Shown here: in pieces, positions 9,182 through 19,599 of the stretch | How the letters are laid out: every line of letters starts with the position of its first letter | Position numbering within the stretch: position 1 is the stretch's first letter | NCBI RefSeq assembly: GCF_000381745.1 | Contig: NZ_KB906981.1 | Coordinates: forward strand, 17,279 to 81,278 | Direction: 5' to 3' | Length of the DNA: 64,000 bases | Source: Psychromonas ossibalaenae ATCC BAA-1528 | GTDB taxonomy: Bacteria; Pseudomonadota; Gammaproteobacteria; Enterobacterales; Psychromonadaceae | Notes under the pieces: model-generated | The model's input: only the letters and a program-made list of their open reading frames with translations | Databases searched by the model: none | Told to the model about the DNA's origin: nothing | Translations under genes and position numbers: made by a program

Positions 9182-9291
9182 TGTGGCAACTCTAAGTTGA
9201 TAAAAATAAGAATGGTTTTTTGATTATAAGTAGGGTGGGTCGATGTTGCAATGGATATGATTAAATACCCACTGCAGATTCAACTATATCT

Positions 9292-9681
9292 CTATAATTT
9301 AAAACTATTATTGCTTTGTTTATCGTATTTCTCCTGACAGTGCAGGCATCGCTGCATTGTCGGATCAGTTTTAAGCCGTTCAATACGGATCTCTTTTTCA
9401 CAGTCTGAACATAAGCCGTACATGCCCATTTCTATATTATGCAGGGCAGCATCAATGCTCTTCATTTTTTCTATTTTATGAGAGATTGACGGTATATTGA
9501 TTTTAAGTGCTAATTCAAGCAGTTCATCCGAGGCTAATTTCTGCAGCTGTGCGGCCGCTAGATTATGGCTGGAATGACTGGATCTCATTAATATTTCAGT
9601 CATACCCAAGTGCAGTTTATCAAGACTCTCCGACAGCTGCGCTTGAAAACTCTTTAGTTGCGTTTCACTGATATGTTGCAT
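9292..9681 (-). CDS. TraR/DksA-family zinc-finger protein
   Basis: A small 129-residue protein: an N-terminal helical, coiled-coil-like region of about 75 residues followed by a C4 zinc finger, CSDC (residues 91-94) and CLHC (112-115), in the order expected for DksA/TraR proteins. DksA-like proteins bind the RNA polymerase secondary channel and modify initiation with or without ppGpp. The coiled-coil tip acidic pair of true DksA is not obvious, and the sequence around the finger (MGMYGLCSDC) resembles the generic YbiI/TraR subfamily, so I do not call it dksA. The ATG follows GAGATAAAA. It stands alone, about 110 bp from the LonH gene. Confidence 0.8.
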   Translation of the reverse strand: MQHISETQLKSFQAQLSESLDKLHLGMTEILMRSSHSSHNLAAAQLQKLASDELLELALKINIPSISHKIEKMKSIDAALHNIEMGMYGLCSDCEKEIRIERLKTDPTMQRCLHCQEKYDKQSNNSFKL

Positions 9682-9897
9682 TTTTATCTCGATTTTACAA
9701 ATTCATATCATGATAGTAGAACGTAAAACTTTTTATCCTTATGATTTAAATCAACTTATCGAAATTGTAACAAATGAATAACAGTTCGTTTGATATGGAT
9801 CAGATACGGGCTGTAATAATAGGTCGCTATGAGGGCTGGACTATTCACTGCCTGCAGCCATTTGACTTTCTGCAGACAGTTAAAAACTAAAAAGGGC

Positions 9898-10674
9898 CTA
9901 CCATTTCTTCTTGTCTTGGAATAATACGTCGAGATCGTCTTTTTTCTCTTTCTCTTTTTCCTGGAGCGCTTTAAGTTCTTTATCACTGGTTTTAACTAAA
10001 TACGTTTTTATCTCATTTTTGATTGAAGTCAGCTGCGCTTGTTTCTTCTCCAGATAGCTGTCTTTATCGGTTATACTAACTAAAATTTTCAGCAGTTTAT
10101 TGATCATCTGATTTGCACTGCCGAACTGTTTAGCAAGTTTCGCTTCAAATATTCGTTTAATACCATTTTCCAGATTGATTTTCAGCTGCATGATTTCTAA
10201 GCGGTGATCTTCTGCAACAAAAATCTCTGTATTTATTTTCCCTTTAGCATGCTCTGAGCGAAGTACCGCTCGTATTTTTTTGGTTACCTGTAGTAACTGC
10301 AGGGCCTCTTTATCATTTTCTGGCGCCCGAAAAATACTCTCATCAGGTGGTGTATAGTTATTCCTCACCTGTTGAATCTGCGCATCAGTATTTTTTAAAT
10401 GGTCACGAATAGGTACGCTGTTAGGAGAACTCTGAATCATCAGCAGTAATGCATTACGAATACGATGCTGTAGAATTAGTAGAAGTGATTTACTAAAGGG
10501 CATGCGTGTGGCATTGAGCAGTAGTTCGTCAACTTCAGTAATAACGGCACGCTGCTTGCTGATGGCAATTCTTTTTTCGGCTTCAATTTTTTGTTTATAT
10601 TGCTGAATAATATTGTAGCCAATAAGGACAAATAATAATAAACCGACCAAAGCGAATATTAGTGGAAATAACAT
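9898..10674 (-). CDS. Membrane-anchored coiled-coil protein of unknown function
   Basis: I do not recognise a family. The protein has 258 residues: one N-terminal transmembrane helix (about residues 3-22), then an almost wholly charged helical body predicted as coiled coil, ending in a Lys/Glu-rich tail (KEKEKKDDLD...DKKKW). There is no signal cleavage site, enzyme motif or Cys. It follows the orphan histidine kinase gene by 72 bp on the same strand, suggesting a functional pair. An inner-membrane protein projecting into the cytoplasm, or a partner domain for the kinase, are both possible; neither is shown. Confidence 0.6.
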   Translation of the reverse strand: MLFPLIFALVGLLLFVLIGYNIIQQYKQKIEAEKRIAISKQRAVITEVDELLLNATRMPFSKSLLLILQHRIRNALLLMIQSSPNSVPIRDHLKNTDAQIQQVRNNYTPPDESIFRAPENDKEALQLLQVTKKIRAVLRSEHAKGKINTEIFVAEDHRLEIMQLKINLENGIKRIFEAKLAKQFGSANQMINKLLKILVSITDKDSYLEKKQAQLTSIKNEIKTYLVKTSDKELKALQEKEKEKKDDLDVLFQDKKKW

Positions 10675-10746
10675 AAGTTCTCGTAATACTTAGTAATTAA
10701 AATTAATGCGGCTGAATAACAGTGCAAATAGAGTCTCTAGTTTGCA

Positions 10747-11433
10747 TTAAGGCAAACGTAAGGTAAATATACTTCCGCTGCTTTCAGTTTTATTTTCAAG
10801 TAAAATGTGACCCTGCAGCTGCTTTGTTTTATGTTCCGATGCAATTCTCTTTGCAAATAACAAGCCAAGTCCGCTCCGTCCTTTACCAGCGTTAAATAAT
10901 GCAGGTCTCTCCTGGTTGATTGCCAGCATATGTTCCGGGTAGCCTTCGCCGTCATCTTCCACCTGGATATTTAGATACTGCTGATCAATAAATGCGTGCA
11001 GGCTGACACTTGTGTGTGTGTGCCGCAGTGCGTTTACGAAAATATCGCCAATTAGATAAGTAATTAAATCCTGATCAAAATAAGCGGTCAGCTCCGGATC
11101 TACCTGTAAAGTTACGCTCACATCGTGACTGTTCAAATATAGGCGGTTTCTGTCGATCACTTCCTGAAGCATTTCAGCCACTGAATTTTCTTCAATATAG
11201 ATGGGCAGCTGATTTTGCTCATCCCGGTATAAGGCAAGTAACTGCATTAATGTACCGTTTATTCTGGATGTCTGATAATGCAGATCAGCAAAAGCCTGAT
11301 GCTGTTTGGCAGTCAAATTATCGGCCAGGTCTAAATTCTCAATTGACTGTAACAGCATAAACAGTGAGTTTTTCATATCGTGGGTACTGGTAGCCAGAAT
11401 AGTGCTGAAATTGAGCGAATTTTCCTGTTCCAT
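10747..11433 (-). CDS. Orphan histidine kinase (HisKA-like plus HATPase_c, no sensor domain)
   Basis: A 228-residue protein consisting only of a kinase core. The H-box THDMKNSLF (about residues 17-25) has the phospho-acceptor His. The N-box is GDIFVNALRHT, the G1 box EDDGEGYP, and the G2 box GRSGLGLLFAKRI; the last residues (GSIFTLRLP) finish the HATPase_c fold. There is no transmembrane segment, PAS or HAMP domain, and no receiver-domain gene nearby, so signal input must come from a partner. The co-directional membrane coiled-coil gene 72 bp downstream is a candidate. GGAG precedes the ATG. Confidence 0.8.
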   Translation of the reverse strand: MEQENSLNFSTILATSTHDMKNSLFMLLQSIENLDLADNLTAKQHQAFADLHYQTSRINGTLMQLLALYRDEQNQLPIYIEENSVAEMLQEVIDRNRLYLNSHDVSVTLQVDPELTAYFDQDLITYLIGDIFVNALRHTHTSVSLHAFIDQQYLNIQVEDDGEGYPEHMLAINQERPALFNAGKGRSGLGLLFAKRIASEHKTKQLQGHILLENKTESSGSIFTLRLP

Positions 11434-11498
11434 ATTAATCTCCGTTTATCTATGCGCTTAATTATGACTAGCTTAAGACTAAGTTGCTGAATGTCTGC

Positions 11499-11536
11499 CT
11501 ATTAGTATATAAATATATGCGTTAAATAACTAATAG
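11499..11536. promoter_or_regulatory. Inverted repeat upstream of cysB
   Basis: Arms CTATTAGT and ACTAATAG (8 bp, perfect) are separated by 22 AT-rich bases, about 90 bp upstream of the cysB ATG, in the region shared with the divergent kinase gene. It could be an operator, possibly for CysB autoregulation. The assignment is inference. Confidence 0.3.
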
Positions 11537-11578
11537 ATAAAGTAGCTCTTTGTATTTATTAGAACTCTGATAGACTAA

Positions 11579-12595
<1,017 letters not shown>

Positions 12596-12658
12596 CAGTA
12601 AGTTTGGTATTTGTTGATTTGATGGTACAAGCACAAGCCGGCCATCAAACCAGCATTG

Positions 12659-14071
12659 CTACTTATTTAACCTCTCTAAACAGGGTAGTATTTTACTGAT
12701 TTTATCAAAACACTCCTGATACTCTTCATCAACATTAGAGTCTGCAACTAGGCCTCCTCCTGCCCAGCAGTAGATACTGTTTCGAAAACAGACTAGGGTT
12801 CTTATCGCTATACTGCTGTCCATCTGTCCGTTTGCGTTTATATAACCAATACTACCGCAGTACAACTGACGGTGGTTTGGTTCAAGTTCGGCAATAATTT
12901 CCATGGCGCGGATTTTTGGCGCGCCGGTAATTGAACCTCCGGGAAAACCTGCTCTGAGTAGATCTTCTGCACTGTGGTTTGTCTGCAGCCTGCCTAATAC
13001 CGTGCTTACTAAATGATGAACGGCCGGAAAACTTTCAATTTCAAACAGCTTGGGCACCGTGACACTGCCGGGTTGACAGACACGTCCTATATCATTACGA
13101 AGCAGATCAACAATCATCAGGTTTTCGGCGCGGTCTTTTGGCGATGCGGCTAATGCCTGAGAACTTTGGTCATCCTGCGTTTTGTCGTCAAAGCGCGGAC
13201 GTGTGCCTTTAATCGGTTTGCTTTCTACTATATTGTTTTTTAATTTAAAGAAGCGTTCCGGAGACAGGGACAAAATAACTTGCGCAGGTAAACGCAGGAA
13301 AGCGGCAAAAGGCGGGCGGTTTTGTTCAAACAAGGCCAGATAAGCCTGATACTCATCACCACTATACGAAGCCTGGAACCGCTGCGCTAAATTTACCTGG
13401 TAACAGTCGCCGCTTAGGATGTAATTCTGCACTTTTTCAAACTTGTTTTGATAAGCTGTTTTGTCCATATTAGCAGACCAGTTTGAACTTAACTGAAATG
13501 CCGGGTTGGATTTATTTGTTTTACTTAGTTCTATCAGCCAGTTAAAACGTCGTGACCATAAATCTTCAGCTGTTTGAGCTTGACCTTTTATCTTATGGAT
13601 AACCAGATAAAACTGCTTCTCGTGATTATCATAAACTAAAGCCCAGTCATAAAACCCTACGGCAATCTGCGGTAGTGCAAGCCCCGCAGGTTTATCTGAA
13701 TTGTCTATTGTTTCAAACTGATAACCTAGTTCATAACTAAAACTGCCTAAAACACCTCCACTGAAGGGCAGTAGATTATGCTCTTCCTGATGAAATAGAC
13801 TTTTACGCAGAGATTCAATGAGCATCAGTGGATCAGCATCTCGCTGATAAGCGTGCTTTATGCCTCTTATCTCACTATTCCCGTTATTTGTCTGCATTTC
13901 TGCAAGCGGCTGAGCACTATAAATTGACCAGCGGCTGTCACAGCTGCCTGTGGCTGCGGATTCTAATAAGATCCCCCAGTCCACAGAGGCAATGTGTTGT
14001 TTTATATTTGAAAATTCGTCTGCGGTTAACGAAATTTTTTTAAATAGTATGTTTGTAGTGCAATTAGTCAT
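12659..14071 (-). CDS. pabB: Aminodeoxychorismate synthase component I
   Basis: With glutamine amidotransferase PabA it converts chorismate to 4-amino-4-deoxychorismate, the first step to p-aminobenzoate and folate. The 470 residues match PabB. An N-terminal Anth_synt_I_N-type region covers about residues 1-150 and a chorismate-binding domain the rest. The PIKGTRPR motif (about 290) carries the Lys characteristic of PabB; GAPKIRAMEIIAELEP and GSIGYINANGQMD are the conserved C-terminal motifs. The anthranilate-synthase inhibitor site is not obvious. folC, another folate gene, lies at 28356, not linked. A hairpin without a T-run lies between it and convergent cysB. Confidence 0.9.
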   Translation of the reverse strand: MTNCTTNILFKKISLTADEFSNIKQHIASVDWGILLESAATGSCDSRWSIYSAQPLAEMQTNNGNSEIRGIKHAYQRDADPLMLIESLRKSLFHQEEHNLLPFSGGVLGSFSYELGYQFETIDNSDKPAGLALPQIAVGFYDWALVYDNHEKQFYLVIHKIKGQAQTAEDLWSRRFNWLIELSKTNKSNPAFQLSSNWSANMDKTAYQNKFEKVQNYILSGDCYQVNLAQRFQASYSGDEYQAYLALFEQNRPPFAAFLRLPAQVILSLSPERFFKLKNNIVESKPIKGTRPRFDDKTQDDQSSQALAASPKDRAENLMIVDLLRNDIGRVCQPGSVTVPKLFEIESFPAVHHLVSTVLGRLQTNHSAEDLLRAGFPGGSITGAPKIRAMEIIAELEPNHRQLYCGSIGYINANGQMDSSIAIRTLVCFRNSIYCWAGGGLVADSNVDEEYQECFDKISKILPCLERLNK

Positions 14072-14161
14072 AATTTTTCGAATTCAGGCAACAGTTTTGT
14101 AACAAATAGGTTGGTGGTTGTTATGATGCAGATTAACATTCTATTTAATATATATCAGCAA

Positions 14162-14177
14162 TTTATACCCGTTATCA
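14162..14177 (+). repeat. Lone terminal-repeat sequence upstream of the fumarase gene
   Basis: TTTATACCCGTTATCA is identical over 16 bases to the left end of the repeat element at 56667-56682. No second end or internal element sequence is visible nearby, so it may be a relic or a shared binding site. Confidence 0.4.
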
Positions 14178-14198
14178 CTAATCTATTCGGAGTTTTAT

Positions 14199-15737
14199 AT
14201 GACGATTATCAAGCAGCAGGATTTTGTCAACAGTATCGCCGGCGCATTGCAGTTTATCTCTTATTATCACCCTCTTGATTTTATTGAGTCTATGGACAGA
14301 GCTTACCAGATTGAGCAGAATCCCGCCGCAAAAGATGCGATTGCACAAATTTTAATTAATTCCCGAATGTCGGCTGAGGGTAAACGTCCTATTTGTCAGG
14401 ATACGGGTATTGTGACTACTTTTGTAAAAATTGGCATGAATGTTTCCTTCGATACTGATTTAACGATTCAAGAGTTAGTCGATGCCGGTGTGAGAAAAGC
14501 GTACACGGATCCGAGTAACCCGCTGCGGGCATCAATTGTGGCCGATCCGGCAGGAACTCGAAAAAATACTCAAGATAATACACCCTCTGTTGTTCACGTA
14601 GAGATGGTACGTGGTAATAAAGTTGAGGTGATGGTGGCGGCTAAAGGCGGCGGCTCAGAAAATAAATCCAAAATGGTGATGCTAAATCCATCGGATTCCA
14701 TAGCCGACTGGGTTGAAAAAACGGTTCCTAGTATGGGGGCCGGCTGGTGTCCACCAGGTATGTTAGGTATAGGAATTGGAGGCACGGTGGAAAAAGCCGC
14801 TGTGATGGCTAAAGAGTCCTTAATGGAGCCGGTGGATATTGTTGAACTGCAGCAGAAGGCTGCATTGGACAATAACAGCTTAACGACTGATGAAAAACTT
14901 CGTCTGGAAATTATGGAACGGGTTAACAAGTTAGGTATCGGTGCACAGGGCTTAGGCGGCCTTACTACTGTGTTAGACATTAAAATAAAAAGCTGCCCGA
15001 CTCATGCCGCCTCGAAACCTGTGGTCATGATCCCTAACTGTGCCGCAACAAGACACACTCACTTCACCTTAGACGGGAGCGGTGAAGCTTTACTACAGAC
15101 ACCAAAATTGAGTGACTGGCCGGAGATTACCCGTGAAGCGGGAGAAAATGTACATCGTGTAAACGTTAATGATCTCAGTAAGGCTGATATGTCGGCATGG
15201 AAAAGCGGCGATACACTGCTGCTTTCAGGGAAAATTCTAACCGGCCGTGATGCCGCTCATAAACGTATTCAAGAACTTGTTAGTTCAGGGCAGGGGTTAC
15301 CGGAAGGATTGGACTTTAAAGATAGGTTCATCTATTACGTCGGTCCTGTTGATGCTGTCGGTGATGAGGTTGTAGGTCCTGCAGGTCCGACAACAGCAAC
15401 ACGTATGGATAAATTTACTGACTTTATGCTCGAAGAGATTGGTTTATTAGGCATGATAGGTAAGTCTGAACGCGGCCCGCAAACGGTTGCAGCGATTGCT
15501 AAAAACAAATCTGTTTATCTGATGGCTGTCGGTGGGGCCGCCTATCTGGTTGCTAAAGCGATTAAAAAAGCGCGTGTTGTTGCTTTTGCCGATCTGGGAA
15601 TGGAAGCGGTATACGAGTTTGATGTCGAGGATATGCCGGTTACCGTTGCCGTTGATAGTGCTGGTAATAACGTGCATGATCAAGGACCTGCAGTGTGGAA
15701 GGTGAAAATTGCAGAGCTAGATAATAAAATGGCGTAA
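14199..15737 (+). CDS. Fumarate hydratase, class I (iron-sulfur, FumA/FumB type)
   Basis: An oxygen-sensitive 4Fe-4S hydro-lyase interconverting fumarate and malate in the TCA cycle; cytoplasmic homodimer. The 512 residues contain both halves in one chain (alpha and beta regions), as in E. coli FumA. Likely cluster cysteines are in ICQDTGIVTTF, AGWCPPGMLG and IPNCAATRHTHF. The C-terminal domain has GRDAAHKR and GPTTATRMDKF. It could be aerobic or anaerobic; nothing in the sequence decides this. A 16-bp copy of the end of the intergenic repeat element found at 56.7 kb lies in its 5' region (14162-14177). Confidence 0.92.
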   Translation: MTIIKQQDFVNSIAGALQFISYYHPLDFIESMDRAYQIEQNPAAKDAIAQILINSRMSAEGKRPICQDTGIVTTFVKIGMNVSFDTDLTIQELVDAGVRKAYTDPSNPLRASIVADPAGTRKNTQDNTPSVVHVEMVRGNKVEVMVAAKGGGSENKSKMVMLNPSDSIADWVEKTVPSMGAGWCPPGMLGIGIGGTVEKAAVMAKESLMEPVDIVELQQKAALDNNSLTTDEKLRLEIMERVNKLGIGAQGLGGLTTVLDIKIKSCPTHAASKPVVMIPNCAATRHTHFTLDGSGEALLQTPKLSDWPEITREAGENVHRVNVNDLSKADMSAWKSGDTLLLSGKILTGRDAAHKRIQELVSSGQGLPEGLDFKDRFIYYVGPVDAVGDEVVGPAGPTTATRMDKFTDFMLEEIGLLGMIGKSERGPQTVAAIAKNKSVYLMAVGGAAYLVAKAIKKARVVAFADLGMEAVYEFDVEDMPVTVAVDSAGNNVHDQGPAVWKVKIAELDNKMA

Positions 15738-15822
15738 TAAGTGCAATTTTTATTGCTTGAAAAAGTAGTAATGGTATAACACTAAGTCTGAATATACCGT
15801 AGACCAGAATTAAGGAATAATT

Positions 15823-17013
15823 ATGTTTGAACAAGTAAGTATGGCACCTGCAGATCCAATTCTTGGACTGACAGACGCTTTTAAAAAAGATCCTCGAGCT
15901 GAGAAAATCAACCTCGGTGTCGGTATCTATAAAAATGAAAGTGGTTTAACGCCTATTTTAGCTACGGTTAAAGAAGCAGAAAAGCGTCTGCTTGCTGAAG
16001 AAACAACCAAGAGTTATCTAACTATTGAAGGTATTGCAGCTTACGGCGCGGCGGTACAGACACTTCTGTTCGGTAAAGATGCTGAAATTATTACTTCAAA
16101 CCGTGCACGTACAGCACAGGTACCCGGCGGTACCGGTGCTCTACGTACCGGTGCTGATTTTGCGGTAAAAAAACTAGGCATAAAAAAGATCTGGGTAAGT
16201 AATCCCACCTGGGCTAACCATGGTAATGTGTTTAAAACAGCCGGCCTTCAGGTTGCAAGTTATGATTATTATAACGCTGAAACTAAAGATCTGGATTTTG
16301 AAGCGATGATCAACTCTCTGCAGAGTGTCGAAGCGGGAGATCTGGTTTTATTCCACGGCTGCTGTCATAACCCTACCGGTATTGACCCGACAATTGAGCA
16401 GTGGGAAGAAATTGCCAAACTTATTGCTGAACTTGGTGCGGTACCGTTCTTTGATTTCGCATATCAAGGATTTGCAAAAGGCGTTGAAGAAGATGCACAG
16501 GGCCTGCGGATATTTGCAAAGTATAATAAAGAGCTCCTAGTTGCTAACTCATTCTCTAAAAACTTTGGTTTATACAATGAGCGTGTCGGTGGTATTACTT
16601 TAGTTGCAGAAGACAGTGACATTGCCGAGTCTGCGTTTAGTCAGATCAAATCAGGCATTCGTTCTAATTATTCAAACCCTCCTGCACACGGTGCTGCGAT
16701 TGTGACCACTATTCTTAATGATGTAGAGCTGCACACCCAGTGGGTTCAGGAAGTTGCAGATATGCGTGTGCGAATTCAGGAGATGCGCGATCTGTTTGTA
16801 GCAACGCTGAAGGAGAAGGGCGTAAGCGGCGATTATAGTTTTATCAGCCGTCAAAATGGTATGTTTTCTTTTTCAGGATTATCTGTTGAACAGGTAAATC
16901 GACTAAAAGAAGAGTTTGCTGTATATATTGTTGGTTCAGGACGAATTTCGGTTGCCGGAATGACTAAAGATAATATGCAGCCGTTGTGTGATGCATTAGC
17001 AGAAGTCATCTAA
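15823..17013 (+). CDS. aspC: Aspartate aminotransferase
   Basis: PLP enzyme interconverting aspartate plus 2-oxoglutarate with oxaloacetate plus glutamate; it also acts on aromatic keto acids in relatives. The 396 residues equal E. coli AspC, and similarity is high throughout: [18 protein letters not shown] at the start, [14 protein letters not shown], and [16 protein letters not shown] with the Schiff-base Lys near residue 246. The Arg that binds the alpha-carboxylate lies in the C-terminal SGRISVAGM. AspC rather than TyrB is chosen on overall resemblance. A terminator follows; the 85-bp gap from the fumarase gene may hold its promoter. Confidence 0.92.
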   Translation: MFEQVSMAPADPILGLTDAFKKDPRAEKINLGVGIYKNESGLTPILATVKEAEKRLLAEETTKSYLTIEGIAAYGAAVQTLLFGKDAEIITSNRARTAQVPGGTGALRTGADFAVKKLGIKKIWVSNPTWANHGNVFKTAGLQVASYDYYNAETKDLDFEAMINSLQSVEAGDLVLFHGCCHNPTGIDPTIEQWEEIAKLIAELGAVPFFDFAYQGFAKGVEEDAQGLRIFAKYNKELLVANSFSKNFGLYNERVGGITLVAEDSDIAESAFSQIKSGIRSNYSNPPAHGAAIVTTILNDVELHTQWVQEVADMRVRIQEMRDLFVATLKEKGVSGDYSFISRQNGMFSFSGLSVEQVNRLKEEFAVYIVGSGRISVAGMTKDNMQPLCDALAEVI

Positions 17014-17032
17014 TAACTTCGTCAGGCGCAAA

Positions 17033-17062
17033 AAAACAAGGTTGTTGAGGCAGCCTTGTTTT
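17033..17062 (+). terminator. Terminator after aspC
   Basis: AAAACAAGG pairs with CCTTGTTTT (9 bp) around a 12-base loop, starting 20 bases after the aspC stop codon. Confidence 0.75.
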
Positions 17063-17142
17063 GTATCTGCAGATACTCAAATAACAGACGTTTTGTATAA
17101 TAATAATGAGTATATTTCTATTAATCTTTATGAAAGAGTTTT

Positions 17143-18495
17143 ATGAGCAGTCGAATTAATCAAAGTTTAGCATTTTTAAATAATCTGAAGAAAATCCCTC
17201 TTTCAGCGCAGTCTGTTGACTGTCTTTTCTCTACTGAGTCTTTTAAACCGGAGCTTTTAAAGCAGATAGCCGGTGCTCAAAAACGTATATATCTAACAGC
17301 TTTATATCTAGAAGCCGATCAGGCCGGCGAAGAAATTTTAATGGCGTTATATCAGGCGAAACAAAACAACCCTAGTTTAAAAATCGTTGTCTGTATCGAT
17401 TTTCATCGTGCTCAGCGTGGTTTGATTGGTGATAAAGAATCATCGGGCACCAACGCAAGCTGGTATCAGAAAATAGCTAAAGTCGAAGGCTTAGGCGTTG
17501 AAATTGTAGGCATTCCAGTCAAACGCAAAGAATTGTTCGGCGTACAGCACCTTAAGGGTTTTATTTTTGATGACCAGGTTTTATACAGTGGTGCGAGTTT
17601 AAATAATATCTATCTGCAGCAGAATGGACGCTACCGTTACGACCGTTACTGGTTGATTAATAACCATGAGCTGGCTGAATCAATGATTCGTTTTCTTCAG
17701 GATGAGATACTCAGCAGCGGGGCAACTGCTTCATTAAATGCTGAGTCAATCCCTGCGATGGCGGATTTTAAAAATGCACATAGGAAACTAACTAAAAATC
17801 TCAAGCTGGCATCGTTTAAATACTCAGGGCAGTCTTTATCAAACACATTATCAGTTGTTCCATTGTGCGGTTTAGGTGCAAGAAATAACAAACTTAATAA
17901 TTGTATTCGTAAACTCCTGCAGAGTGTACAAAATGAGATGGTTATTTTTACCCCTTACTTTAATTTACCGGCAGCACTGTCTCGTGATATCAGCTCGTTA
18001 CTAAAACGAGGGGTTAGTTTAACCATAGTTATCGGCGATAAAACGGCCAATGATTTTTATATCACTGAAGACAAACCGTTTCGTACTATCGGCGGTTTAC
18101 CTTATCTCTATGAAAGTAATTTAAGACAATTTGCTAAGCAGCATCAAAATGCGCTACTTAAAGGCTCGTTAAATATCCATCTCTGGAAAGACGGAGACAA
18201 TAGTTTCCACCTTAAAGGTATTTATTCAGATCAGCGTTTTATGCTTTTGACCGGTCACAATCTCAATCCTCGGGCATGGCGTCTGGATGTTGAAAATGCA
18301 CTGCTTATCGATGACCCGAAACAGGAAATTAAAGTACTTGTCGATAAAGAGCTTCATGAAATTCTCAAGAATACCAGAAAGATCATGTCTCCTGCCGATA
18401 TTGACGATCTTGAGCAATATCCGGAGCATGTCAGAAAGCTCCTAACCCGTATGCGCAGAATCAAAGCAGACAGAATAGTAAAAGGGATCATTTAA
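17143..18495 (+). CDS. pssA: CDP-diacylglycerol--serine O-phosphatidyltransferase
   Basis: Phospholipase D-superfamily phosphatidylserine synthase, ribosome- and membrane-associated, the committed step to phosphatidylethanolamine. The 450 residues are nearly the E. coli length (451). Two HKD-type motifs are visible: HLKGFIFDDQVLYSGASLNN from residue 136, and HLKGIYSDQRFML near residue 350 followed by TGHNLNPRAWRLD. The YLEADQAGEEIL segment near residue 55 is typical of the family. The TAATG overlap with the downstream TSUP transporter suggests translational coupling, an unexpected partner for a lipid enzyme. Confidence 0.95.
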   Translation: MSSRINQSLAFLNNLKKIPLSAQSVDCLFSTESFKPELLKQIAGAQKRIYLTALYLEADQAGEEILMALYQAKQNNPSLKIVVCIDFHRAQRGLIGDKESSGTNASWYQKIAKVEGLGVEIVGIPVKRKELFGVQHLKGFIFDDQVLYSGASLNNIYLQQNGRYRYDRYWLINNHELAESMIRFLQDEILSSGATASLNAESIPAMADFKNAHRKLTKNLKLASFKYSGQSLSNTLSVVPLCGLGARNNKLNNCIRKLLQSVQNEMVIFTPYFNLPAALSRDISSLLKRGVSLTIVIGDKTANDFYITEDKPFRTIGGLPYLYESNLRQFAKQHQNALLKGSLNIHLWKDGDNSFHLKGIYSDQRFMLLTGHNLNPRAWRLDVENALLIDDPKQEIKVLVDKELHEILKNTRKIMSPADIDDLEQYPEHVRKLLTRMRRIKADRIVKGII

Positions 18496-19280
18496 TGCTG
18501 CTGCTGGCTGGTTATATACTGCTTGGAGCAGCCGCCGGGCTCACTGCCGGTATTTTTGGTTTAGGCGGCGGTATTATTATTGTACCTGCGCTGATATTTA
18601 CCTTCAGTTACTTAAATTTTCCGCCTGATGTTCTGACCCACCTTGCTGTCGGTACTTCGCTGTCGACTATTTTATTTACCTCATTAAGTGCTATCTATGT
18701 GCATCACCAGAGGCTGGCTATCGACTGGCCCCTGGCTGCTAAGTTAAGTGCAGGTATGCTTTTCGGCGGGTTAATCGGGGCCTATTTTGCAGAGTTCATG
18801 TCAGGTGCACTATTACAGCGCATTTTTGCATTTTATGCCGTGAGTGTTGCACTGCAGATGTGGTTTTCCTGGTCACCGAAAGGGGTGCTCAAATTACCGC
18901 TGCAGTTGGGCTGTGCTGCTTTAGGCACTGTTATCGGTATTATTTCCGGTTTATTTGGTATTGCGGGCGGTTCATTAGTTGTTCCTGTGCTGACCTTATA
19001 TCGTGTGCAGATCACCCGTGCTATTGCAACCTCTGCAGTGACTGGTTTTCCGATTGCTTTGTCCGGGAGCATAGGTTACCTGTTGATGGGGTTAAACAAC
19101 CCGGACCTGCCGGAAAATAGTCTCGGATATATCTACTGGCCGGCGACGCTGGGCATTATTATAAGCAGTACCGTTTTTGCTAAATTCGGCGCCAAACTTG
19201 CTCACCGCCTGCCGCCTGATAAATTGAAAAAACTGTTTTCGCTTGTACTGCTTGCGGTTGCCGCTAAGTTGTTTTTATAG
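18495..19280 (+). CDS. TSUP/TauE-SafE family transporter
   Basis: A 261-residue membrane protein of the TauE/SafE (sulfite/organosulfur exporter-like) family with about eight hydrophobic segments. Two repeated glycine motifs mark the family: GIFGLGGGIIIVPALI at residues 20-35, and GLFGIAGGSLVVPVL in the second half. The substrate cannot be read from sequence; relatives move sulfite, sulfoacetate, taurine or other anions. The ATG overlaps the pssA stop codon by one base, so both are probably translated from one mRNA. The ffs gene and its own promoter follow. Confidence 0.85.
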   Translation: MLLLAGYILLGAAAGLTAGIFGLGGGIIIVPALIFTFSYLNFPPDVLTHLAVGTSLSTILFTSLSAIYVHHQRLAIDWPLAAKLSAGMLFGGLIGAYFAEFMSGALLQRIFAFYAVSVALQMWFSWSPKGVLKLPLQLGCAALGTVIGIISGLFGIAGGSLVVPVLTLYRVQITRAIATSAVTGFPIALSGSIGYLLMGLNNPDLPENSLGYIYWPATLGIIISSTVFAKFGAKLAHRLPPDKLKKLFSLVLLAVAAKLFL

Positions 19281-19368
19281 CGTTGGTCGCTTTGTGAGCA
19301 CGCCATGTCTGCTTTGCGCTCGCCTTGTTGTTTTATTGAGCACTTGAAGTTTAAACGCTAAATAGATG

Positions 19369-19396
19369 TTGTATTCTCTCATTTGATACGTATAAT
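19369..19396 (+). promoter_or_regulatory. Sigma-70 promoter for ffs
   Basis: TTGTAT, a 16-bp spacer and a consensus TATAAT. Transcription would begin near 19403, leaving a leader of about 40 nt before mature 4.5S RNA, consistent with RNase P processing of the E. coli precursor. Confidence 0.55.
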
Positions 19397-19442
19397 TCTT
19401 CGCATCAAGTCGCTGCACAGGCGAGTTGATAACAGTGACAAT

Positions 19443-19552
<110 letters not shown>

Positions 19553-19599
19553 CCCACGCTTCCCATCTGAACTCATTTTTGACTTGCTTAAGGTCTAAT

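Noticed and set aside
12614-12650. Terminator between convergent cysB and pabB
   Set aside because: TTTGATGG and CCATCAAA form a hairpin, but there is no T-run on either strand, so I do not list it as a terminator.
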